Assembly: GCA_016208645.1 (NCBI GenBank)
Contig: JACQXP010000157.1
Span: forward strand, 1 to 5,357
Origin: Candidatus Methylomirabilota bacterium
GTDB taxonomy: Bacteria > Methylomirabilota > Methylomirabilia > Methylomirabilales > 2-02-FULL-66-22
Direction of reading: 5' to 3'
DNA length: 5,357 nucleotides
Shown: positions 1 through 5,357 of the stretch, in pieces
Layout: every line of letters starts with the position of its first letter
How positions within the stretch are numbered: position 1 is the first letter of the stretch
The notes under the pieces: generated by a model
What the model was told of the DNA's origin: nothing
Database searches by the model: none
Seen by the model: only the letters and a program-made list of their open reading frames with translations
Translations under genes and position numbers: made by a program

Positions 1-783
1 AACGAACCGCCCCTCGGCAGCCGGGGAGGCGACCGTGAGCGGAGCAGCGTTCTCGGGCCGGGAGAGGCCCCCGTCCTTGCGCACCCGCCAGAAGTGGATC
101 GCCACCAGGAGGCCGAGCACCGCGGGCAGGATGGCGACGTGGAGGACGTAGAAGCGCAGGAGGGCGCCCTGGCCGACCTGGTGGCCGCCGAGCATCAGCA
201 CCCGGATGGTCTCCCCGATCCAGGGGGGGTAGCTGGCGATGCTGGTCCCCACGGTGATGGCCCAGAAGGCAAGCTGATCCCAGGGGAGGAGGTACCCCGT
301 GAAGCTCAGGAACAGCGTCACCAGCCAGAGGAGGACGCCCAGGACCCAGTTGAACTCCCGGGGCGGGCGGTAAGAGGCCGTGTAGAAGACGCGGCACATG
401 TGGAGGAACACCAGGGCCACCATCCCGTGGGCCGCCCACCGGTGCATGTTCCGGAGGAGGAGGCCGAAGGAGACGGCGAACTGGAGGTCCTTCATGTTGT
501 GGTAGGCCCAGTCCGTCGCCGGGATATAGAAAAACATGAGGAGGAACCCGGTCACGAAGAGGATGACCATGAGATAAAAGGTGACCATCCCCAGGGCCCA
601 GGTGTAGGTCAGGCGGAGGCTGTTCGGATGGACCTTGGCCGGGAGCAGGTGGAGGAAGAAGTTGGTGACCATGGTGGCCATCCGGTCCAGGTCCGTCACC
701 GGATAGCCGTGCCGGAACACCGACTTCCAGGGCCGGCTCGAGGTCACGCGATGGATGGTCCCGCTCGTCTGTCCGTTGCTCAT
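1..783 (-). CDS. Cytochrome b, b6-type N-terminal diheme part (partial, runs off left end)
   Basis: Integral membrane diheme cytochrome b, the quinol-oxidising core of a Rieske/cytochrome b complex. I translated 261 codons without a stop from ATG at 783..781; the frame is still open at base 1. Four hydrophobic helices lie near residues 62-86, 111-135, 146-168 and 209-233. Heme ligands fit His114/His128 in helix B (after RNMHRW) and His215/His230 in helix D (FYVLH...AIH). The 14- and 15-residue separations match chloroplast-type b6, whereas mitochondrial cytochrome b has 14 and 14. The Qo-side motif TGYLLPWDQ is at 162-170. Aligned by eye to b6, the cysteine that binds the extra heme c is Ala63 here. 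A tail rich in Pro and Ala follows RKDGGLSRP and passes the usual b6 end, so it may lead into a subunit IV part or a further domain outside the window. An AGGAG site 5 bases upstream overlaps the Rieske stop codon, which supports this start and coupling to Rieske. Confidence 0.93.
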   Translation of the reverse strand, partial: MSNGQTSGTIHRVTSSRPWKSVFRHGYPVTDLDRMATMVTNFFLHLLPAKVHPNSLRLTYTWALGMVTFYLMVILFVTGFLLMFFYIPATDWAYHNMKDLQFAVSFGLLLRNMHRWAAHGMVALVFLHMCRVFYTASYRPPREFNWVLGVLLWLVTLFLSFTGYLLPWDQLAFWAITVGTSIASYPPWIGETIRVLMLGGHQVGQGALLRFYVLHVAILPAVLGLLVAIHFWRVRKDGGLSRPENAAPLTVASPAAEGRFV

Positions 784-788
784 CGCCG

Positions 789-793
789 CTCCT
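789..793 (-). promoter_or_regulatory. Ribosome binding site of cytochrome b, overlapping the Rieske stop
   Basis: AGGAG on the minus strand, 5 bases before the ATG at 783. Its first two bases are the last two of the Rieske TAG (794..792), so a ribosome ending Rieske would sit on this site. This suggests translational coupling of the two core subunits. Confidence 0.7.
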
Positions 794-1304
794 AGACTTT
801 CAGGACATCCCCCCTCCCCACGACGGCGGCCGTGTCCACCACCAGGCGGCCGTCGGGGGAGAGACTGACCCGATAGAAATCCAGCGGCCGGGGGGCCGGC
901 CCCTGGAGGACCCGCCCGTCCTGGGCGAACACGCTGCCGTGGCACGGGCAGCGGGAGTGGGTCTCCTTCCACTGGGCGTTGGGTGGGACGAATGGCCCGG
1001 TGGTGCACCGGAGGTGGGTGCAGATGGCTGAGAGTGCGCGGAACCCATCCGCCTCGCGGAGGATGAAGATCCGCTGCTCCTCCAGAAACGTCGCCGAGCC
1101 GGGGGCGTACTCCTCGGGCCGGCCGACCTTCAACTGGGTAGGGCCCTCGTAGACGACGTTAGGGAAAAGGAAGCGGATGTTGGCCACGGCCGGACCCACG
1201 ATGGAGAGCAGGAACCCGCACCACCCCGTCCCCAGCAGGACGCGGCGCGAGACCCGCCCCTCGTTGGGGCCGGTGGACTCAGACGGAAACCCAGGCTTCG
1301 GCAT
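792..1304 (-). CDS. Rieske [2Fe-2S] iron-sulfur protein, membrane anchored
   Basis: High-potential electron acceptor of the cytochrome b complex, taking the first electron from quinol and passing it to cytochrome c on the outer face of the membrane. The 170 residues contain both Rieske boxes: C95-T-H97-L-R-C100 and C119-P-C121-H122-G-S124. Cluster ligands are Cys95, His97, Cys119 and His122; Cys100 and Cys121 would form the usual disulfide. A Pro loop GPAPRP is at 135-140. The N-terminus has a twin-arginine-like SRRVLL (residues 19-24) followed by one hydrophobic segment to about residue 42, as in Tat-exported, uncleaved Rieske anchors. At the second-shell position after CPCHGS the usual Tyr is Phe126. 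The start overlaps the end of the upstream flavoprotein gene by 26 bases, and GGAGG lies 9 bases upstream. Length is normal for b6f/bc1 Rieske proteins. Confidence 0.96.
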   Translation of the reverse strand: MPKPGFPSESTGPNEGRVSRRVLLGTGWCGFLLSIVGPAVANIRFLFPNVVYEGPTQLKVGRPEEYAPGSATFLEEQRIFILREADGFRALSAICTHLRCTTGPFVPPNAQWKETHSRCPCHGSVFAQDGRVLQGPAPRPLDFYRVSLSPDGRLVVDTAAVVGRGDVLKV

Positions 1305-1313
1305 AGCGGAAGG

Positions 1314-1318
1314 CCTCC
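1314..1318 (-). promoter_or_regulatory. Ribosome binding site of the Rieske gene inside the flavoprotein gene
   Basis: GGAGG on the minus strand, 9 bases before the Rieske ATG at 1304. It lies within the last codons of the upstream flavoprotein gene (Met-Glu-Ala-Phe), consistent with the 26-base gene overlap, and fixes the Rieske start. Confidence 0.65.
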
Positions 1319-1397
1319 ATGCTGATGGCGCCCGTGGGACAACGGATGGCGCACAGGGCGCAGCGGATGCACTTCGTGGCGTCCATAATCATCACCG

Positions 1398-1418
1398 TCG
1401 CTGTCCCTGTCGCTGTCG
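1398..1418. repeat. Imperfect 6-bp repeat (TCGCTG) next to the 7-bp array
   Basis: TCGCTG, TCCCTG, TCGCTG and a partial fourth unit on the plus strand, 7 bases from the 7-bp array. On the minus strand it encodes Ala-Thr/Gly-Thr dipeptides in the same linker. A 6-base period keeps the reading frame. Confidence 0.75.
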
Positions 1419-1425
1419 CGCTAGT

Positions 1426-1458
<33 letters not shown>

Positions 1459-2345
1459 GGGGGAGCCGGTGACGAGCTGCACAAGGGCGGTCACGGCCTC
1501 GTCTCCGGTGATCTGGCTCACGGGAACCATGCGCAGGCAATATTCGGGGCAGATGTCCACGCACCCGCCGCACAGGATGCACTGCCTGGCGTCGAAGATC
1601 GGGTGGATGCCGCACCGGACACACCGCCGGGCCTGGGCTTGCGCCGTCTCGTCCGGGTACTTCAGCTCCACCTCGGCGATGCCGATCCGTCGGTCAATGG
1701 GAAGGGTCGGTGGTTCCCGTCGCCCCGCCGCGCGGTATCCGGGATAGACGCGGGGCAGGCGCGGGCCCTCGACGGGCGGCCCCAGGAGGGCCTGCCGGGC
1801 ATGGTCCACCCGCACCCAGGTCACTTCTGCCGAGGCAGCCAGGCGCCGGCCGCTCAGGTACTCGTGGATGGAGCGGGCGGCCCGGTGCCCATTGGCCACG
1901 CCCTCGATGAAGATCCGGGGGCCGAAGGCCACGTCGCCCCCCGCGTAGATCCCGGGGGCGGTGGTGGCCAGGGTCTCCGGGTTCACCTGGATCGTCCCGC
2001 GCGGGGTAATCTCCACGCCGTCCGCGGGGGTCAGGAACTCCAGGTCCGCCGTCTGCCCGATGGCCAGGATCACCGAGTCGGCGGCCAGCACCTGCTCGGT
2101 CCCCTCGATGACCTGGGGGTTGAAGCGACGCTGCTCGTCGAAGACGCGGCGCACCTGAAGGGTCTCCAGGCCGGCCACCTTGCCGTCCCGACCGACGATG
2201 CGCTTGGGCCCCAACCGGGGATGGATGGTGAGGCCCTCCGCCAGGGCCTCCTCGATCTCGAAGCGCTGGGCCGGCATCTCCTCCCAGGACTCCAGGCAGA
2301 CCACCCGTACCTCGCGGGCGCCCGTGCGCACGGCCTCGCGGGCCA

Positions 2346-2480
2346 CGTCCATGGCCTCGCGCATGGCCGCCACCGGATCCACCTGGGGCTGGTGCAAGGC
2401 GGCCCGGGCGGCATCCAGGGCGGTCAAGACCTCGACCTCCGCCACCTCGCGGGCCGCCGTGCGAGCCGCGTCCATGGCCA
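2346..2480 (-). repeat. Internal duplication flanking an insert in the NAD(P)-binding domain
   Basis: The motif AMDAARTA just after GGGDV reappears as AMDVAREA 41 codons later. The plus-strand 11-mer CGTCCATGGCC occurs at 2469 and again at 2346, exactly 123 bases apart. The duplicated piece spans the first helix of the Rossmann fold. It may be an old in-frame duplication that created the insert; the similarity beyond the short core is modest, so chance is not excluded. Confidence 0.45.
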
Positions 2481-2553
2481 CGTCCCCCCCGCCCACCACG
2501 ATCACCCGCTGGCCCAGGTCCACCTTGAAGCCCAGGTTGATGTTGAGGAGGAA

Positions 2554-2564
2554 CTCCACGCGTT
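2554..2564 (-). other. Frameshift/deletion junction in the flavoprotein gene
   Basis: Frame A, ending in the conserved GVELRTN, stops making sense after AAC (2564..2562). From GTG at 2559 a different frame gives VEFLLNINLG, which in this family normally lies about 40 residues further on. The bases between are GC, the probable remnant of the Gly codon before VEF. An 8-base direct repeat, GCGTGGAG on the minus strand, occurs at 2581..2574 and 2561..2554. Both copies persist, so simple recombination between them does not explain the loss. Confidence 0.75.
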
Positions 2565-3229
2565 GGTGCGAAGCTCCACGCCCAGGGCCAGCACCGCCTG
2601 GATCTCGGCCCGCACCAGGTCCCGGGGCAGGCGGTACTCGGGGACGCCGAGCATGAGCATGCCGCCCGGAGCCGCTTGCTTCTCGAAGACGGTCACCCGG
2701 TAGCCGAGGAGGGCCAGGTCGTGGGCACAGGTGAGGCCCGCCACCCCGGACCCCACCACGGCCACGCGCTTCCCCCTCCCCGAATGCAGCATCCGACCGA
2801 GCCGGCGCAGTTCCGTGGCATCGTCCGCGTTCCGGATCTCGCGCACCGCCGGTGCCGCCTCCACCAGGGGCAGGCCGGTTGTCTCCACGGCCGGCCGGTC
2901 GCGAGCGGCGCGCAGGGGTGCCTCGACGCCGTAGCGATCTGTCACGAAGCGCTTGAGGGCGCGGATGGCGATGGGCGCGTCGATGTCCCCCCGGCGGCAG
3001 GCCACCTCGCAGGGCGCCGCGCAGACGCGGCCGCAGATGGAGGCGAACGGGTTGGGTTCCCGCGCGATGACGTAGGCCTTTTCCGGGTCCCCGTCGGCGA
3101 TGGCCGTGACGTATCCGCGCGCGTCCGTGTGCACCGGACAGGCGTCCTGGCATTTGATCTGTCGGCGCCAGTACCGGAAGTCCGGGACCTCGACTCGAAA
3201 TCCTGGCCGGGACATGCCGTCTGCCATCT

Positions 3230-4420
3230 CTACTTCTTCCGACCGCCGGCGCGCAGGAACTCCACCAGGTCGGCCAGGTCGCGGCCTTCCAGGTTCGGCC
3301 AGGGGAGGCCGCGAGTCCGGGCCTCCTGCGCCATGGCCGACCCGTGGTTCCACATGGCCGCGGCGATCTCGATGGGCGATGCCTTCCCCAGGGTCTTCGT
3401 CAGGTCGGGCGCGCCGGCCCCGCCCCGCCCCGCCGGCCCATGGCAGGCGGCGCACCCCTTGCTCGCGAAGGTGTCACGCCCCCGGGCCGATTTTCCCGGC
3501 TCGTCGAAGTAGTGCAGGCTGTACAGGTGGGCGACCAGATCGGCCATCTCCTGGCCGGTCAAGTTGGGGACCGGAATGCCGAGCTCAGCCATCTTCTTCC
3601 AGATGGCCGGACCATGGTTCCACATGAGGGCGCCCACCTCGGTCAATCCTCGCTTCTGCCCCTCGCGGGTGCGCCTCAGGCTGGGGCCGATGCCGCCCGG
3701 GGCGTCCCGCCCGCCGTGGCACGTGGCGCACCGCTTCTCCTCGAAGACGCGGGCGCCGGTCTGGGGGTTCCCGGGCAGCAGGTAGATGGCGCCCTCCGGC
3801 CCGCCCCGCCCGGCGGAACGGATGAAGGCCAGAAGGTCGGCGATGTCCCCGCCGCTGAGCTGGGGCCGCGTGATGCCCAGTTGCTGCATCATGGCCTGCA
3901 TCTGGGGTCCGTGATTCCACATCGCAGTCGCAAGAGAGATGGGCGAGACGTACCGCTTGAACCGGTCCAGGGACGGCCCGACCCCGCCACCGGCGCTGCC
4001 CACGGCATGGCAGCGCAGGCATCCCCGGTCCCGGAACATGTCCGCGCCCCGCTTCGGGTCGCCGGGCGCGTCCAGATAGCCAGTGTACGTCAGGAAGGCG
4101 AACAGGTTCGCCATCTCCTTGGACGTCAGCTTCGGCCGCGTGGCCTTTACCTCCTTGATCCGCTCCGTCATGATGGGCGAGTGATTCCACATCACCGCCG
4201 CGATTCCCAGGAGGCTCCGGCCGGTGGAGATGCGCCCCAGATCAGGGCCGATCTTTCCCCCCTCGCCGTCCACCGCGTGGCAGAGCACGCAGCCCTTGCC
4301 GACGAACAGCCGGGATCCCTCCACGGGATCGGGCAGCGCAGGCTCCCCGGCGTGCGCCTCCGGAGAGGGGAGGAGAGCCGCCAGGGCCACGAGCACCGGC
4401 AGGAGCCGCAGGAATTTCAC
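3230..4420 (-). CDS. Exported tetraheme cytochrome c with four tandem monoheme MWNH domains
   Basis: Periplasmic electron carrier or complex subunit, 396 residues. GTG at 4420 is chosen as start: it is followed by Lys, Arg and a hydrophobic stretch (residues 6-17) with a likely signal-peptidase site after AHA at 22-24, it overlaps the previous stop as GTGA, and GGGAGGG lies 5 bases upstream. Four cytochrome c domains follow, at about residues 33-115, 123-203, 218-305 and 312-392. Heme-binding motifs are CVLCH (44-48), CLRCH (134-138), CATCH (231-235) and CAACH (323-327). Each domain has MWNH 32 to 35 residues after its heme histidine (from Met77, Met167, Met266, Met356) and ends in a similar (D/E)(I/M/L)A(D/N)L(L/V/F) helix. 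The Met of MWNH is the best candidate axial ligand, since the next Met seven residues on is Ile in domain 3. I infer that the protein carries electrons to or from the Rieske/cytochrome b core. The domain-level similarity points to tandem duplication of one ancestral cytochrome. Confidence 0.95.
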   Translation of the reverse strand: MKFLRLLPVLVALAALLPSPEAHAGEPALPDPVEGSRLFVGKGCVLCHAVDGEGGKIGPDLGRISTGRSLLGIAAVMWNHSPIMTERIKEVKATRPKLTSKEMANLFAFLTYTGYLDAPGDPKRGADMFRDRGCLRCHAVGSAGGGVGPSLDRFKRYVSPISLATAMWNHGPQMQAMMQQLGITRPQLSGGDIADLLAFIRSAGRGGPEGAIYLLPGNPQTGARVFEEKRCATCHGGRDAPGGIGPSLRRTREGQKRGLTEVGALMWNHGPAIWKKMAELGIPVPNLTGQEMADLVAHLYSLHYFDEPGKSARGRDTFASKGCAACHGPAGRGGAGAPDLTKTLGKASPIEIAAAMWNHGSAMAQEARTRGLPWPNLEGRDLADLVEFLRAGGRKK

Positions 4421-4686
4421 GCCGTCCCTCCCGGCCTCGGTCCCGGGGAGGCGGGGTCGCCCGGCCGGGTGTCCCGCACCCCCTCTCGTGCGATCCCCCA
4501 CAGGACGTGGAGGGCCAGCCACAGGTACACGAGAAAGACGGGAATCACCACCGAGGCCACAGTCACGGTGAACCCCCAGGAGTCGTTCCGGACCCAGGCA
4601 AGTTGCAGCATCCGGATCATCCATCCGATGAACGCCAGCGCGAAGGCCGCCACGGCCAGGGGGATCGCCCGCCATGCCCGTTCCAT
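4417..4686 (-). CDS. Small two-helix membrane protein, unknown function
   Basis: I do not recognise a named family. The product is 89 residues from ATG at 4686 (MERAWRAIPL), or 93 from ATG at 4698, which overlaps the NrfD stop as ATGA. I prefer 4686 because GAGGA lies 5 bases upstream, overlapping the upstream stop codon, whereas 4698 has no visible ribosome site. Counting from 4686, two hydrophobic helices are at about residues 8-26 and 38-62, joined by a short loop (WVRNDSWG), with a charged, Pro/Gly-rich C-terminal tail. Its stop overlaps the cytochrome c GTG as GTGA. Position between an NrfD-like subunit and a multiheme cytochrome suggests a small structural or assembly subunit of the same membrane complex, comparable in place to the small membrane subunits of alternative complex III; that is inference from context only. 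Confidence 0.8.
   Translation of the reverse strand: MERAWRAIPLAVAAFALAFIGWMIRMLQLAWVRNDSWGFTVTVASVVIPVFLVYLWLALHVLWGIAREGVRDTRPGDPASPGPRPGGTA
4426..4432 (-). promoter_or_regulatory. Ribosome binding site that decides the GTG start of cytochrome c
   Basis: GGGAGGG on the minus strand, 5 bases before GTG at 4420. It supports the GTG over longer open reading upstream, which would remove the signal peptide from the N-terminus. Confidence 0.7.
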
Positions 4687-4694
4687 GGTGTTCC

Positions 4695-5285
4695 TCATCG
4701 TCTGGCAGCCGGCACCGCCGGCTCCACGGGGCCGGGAAGATAGCCCACCATGCGTTCCTGTGCTTCCACCAACCCCTCGCGCCCCTCCCGGACCTCCCAG
4801 ATGGAGATGATGGGGAAGAGCCTCGTGAAGACCATATACAAGAGCATGAAGAAGGATACGGCGCCCGCCGTGATGGACAGCTCCACCCACGTCGGGGCGT
4901 AGAACCCGCGCTCGTAGGGGAGACGCGGGTTCGCCAGGGTGGGCACCACGATCAGGTACCGCTCCAGCCACATCCCCACCACCACCGAGGCCGAGGCCAC
5001 CACGGACCCGGCCACGGTGCGCGTTCGCCCGTTGGCCAGGATGGTCACGGGGATCACGAAGTTCAGCACCGCCATGGCCCAGAAGGCGGGAGCGTACCGC
5101 CCCGTCACCTTGGCGAAGAGGACCATCGCCTCGCCCAGCTCGCCCCCGTAATAAGCGGTCAGGTGCTCGGCGAAGGTGAAGTAGAACCAGAGGAGGCTCA
5201 TCACCAGGAGGAGGAGCGTGAGGCTGTTGAAGTGGACCGACTTCAGGTACTTCTCCAGGCGGTAGGCCCGGCGAACGGGGGCCAT
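4695..5285 (-). CDS. NrfD/PsrC-like quinone-interacting membrane subunit, C-terminal half (frame continues upstream past an in-frame TAG)
   Basis: Polytopic membrane protein of the NrfD/PsrC/ActC superfamily, which exchanges electrons with the quinone pool, or anchors such a module, without heme. From the first ATG after the stop there are 196 residues with about four hydrophobic segments (roughly 23-40, 66-85, 91-112 and 133-156). Family-like strings include FTFAEHLTAYYG (36-47), GMWLERYLIVVPTL (104-117), TWVELSITAG (132-141) and LFPIISIWE (157-165), the last matching the typical end of ActC-like proteins. Full-length members have about 400 residues or more, so half is missing. The frame runs on upstream to the window edge with family-like sequence but is cut by TAG at 5324..5322, so this ATG is probably not the native start. 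The stop overlaps or lies next to the start of the small membrane gene. Confidence 0.85.
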   Translation of the reverse strand: MAPVRRAYRLEKYLKSVHFNSLTLLLLVMSLLWFYFTFAEHLTAYYGGELGEAMVLFAKVTGRYAPAFWAMAVLNFVIPVTILANGRTRTVAGSVVASASVVVGMWLERYLIVVPTLANPRLPYERGFYAPTWVELSITAGAVSFFMLLYMVFTRLFPIISIWEVREGREGLVEAQERMVGYLPGPVEPAVPAARR

Positions 5286-5357
5286 GGAGATGATCAGGCA
5301 CGCGATGCCCGAGAAGATCGTCTAGATGACGAAGTAGGGACCGAAGATGGTGCTCTT
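5286..5357 (-). pseudogene. Upstream part of the NrfD-like gene, separated by in-frame TAG
   Basis: In the frame of the NrfD-like gene, 11 codons before the TAG (5324..5322) read KSTIFGPYFVI and 12 codons after it read TIFSGIACLIIS, then the ATG at 5285. The string GPYFV followed by IFSG is typical of NrfD-like proteins, so coding sequence is continuous through the stop. TGG to TAG would be a single change; Gly, often seen at this place, would need two. It is either a real nonsense mutation or a sequence error. Confidence 0.7.

Noticed and set aside
223..229. Run of seven G as a possible frameshift site in cytochrome b
   Set aside because: The frame is consistent with b6-like sequence on both sides (SYPPWIG), so no shift is seen here.
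94..795. Plus-strand open frame of 233 codons
   Set aside because: Antisense to cytochrome b; very rich in Glu, His, Gly and Pro with no hydrophobic core or motif.
2557..2559. GTG at the junction as a genuine start of a separate downstream gene
   Set aside because: The preceding purine-rich bases are poorly spaced, and a protein starting there would lack the FAD-binding fold that its C-terminal FAD-closing motif requires.
2676..3512. Plus-strand open frame of 278 codons
   Set aside because: Antisense to the N-terminal half of the flavoprotein, with no supporting ribosome site or motif.
3344..4810. Plus-strand open frame of 488 codons
   Set aside because: Antisense to the tetraheme cytochrome and its neighbours, which have clear motifs; its own translation shows none.
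4417..5301. Minus-strand open frame of 294 codons as one protein
   Set aside because: Only its last 89 to 93 residues, after the NrfD stop, look like protein; the earlier part is an out-of-frame shadow of the NrfD-like gene.

Overview
The window is GC-rich DNA from a bacterium, and every gene I can support lies on the minus strand in one tightly packed operon, so transcription runs from the right end to the left. Neighbouring genes overlap or are 2 to 8 bases apart. No promoter or terminator lies inside, and both ends cut through genes. The lineage cannot be fixed from the sequence. The base composition and gene set would suit an uncultured, respiring, metagenome-type lineage such as NC10/Rokubacteria or a relative, but that is a guess.

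In order of transcription the window holds: (1) the C-terminal half of an NrfD/PsrC-like quinone-interacting membrane protein (right end to 4695), whose frame is broken by a TAG at 5324..5322; (2) a two-helix membrane protein of about 90 residues (4686..4417); (3) an exported tetraheme cytochrome c made of four tandem monoheme domains, each with a CxxCH and an MWNH motif (4420..3230); (4) a large GltD-like iron-sulfur flavoprotein with FAD and NAD(P)H Rossmann domains and two C-terminal [4Fe-4S] motifs (3227..1279), which is frameshifted near 2560 where about 40 expected residues are also missing; (5) a membrane-anchored Rieske iron-sulfur protein (1304..792); (6) a cytochrome b of the b6 type (783 to the left end, continuing outside).

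Together these genes describe a Rieske/cytochrome b complex that has gained an NAD(P)H-type flavoprotein, a four-domain cytochrome c and an NrfD-type quinone module. A reasonable working model is a membrane complex that couples quinol oxidation at the b/Rieske core to cytochrome c and, through the flavoprotein, to NAD(P)H or ferredoxin. It could run as a bifurcating or reverse-electron-flow device. From memory, Rieske/cytochrome b clusters with an NAD(P)-oxidoreductase-like subunit have been discussed in anammox bacteria, so the idea is not wholly new, but this combination deserves attention.

Two reading-frame lesions in one operon mean either decay of the locus or errors in the assembly. Only raw reads or close homologues can decide. 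A 7-bp tandem repeat inside the coding linker between the two C-terminal ferredoxin motifs is a further notable feature. There is no gene-free stretch longer than 300 bases; long plus-strand open frames are shadows of the minus-strand genes.
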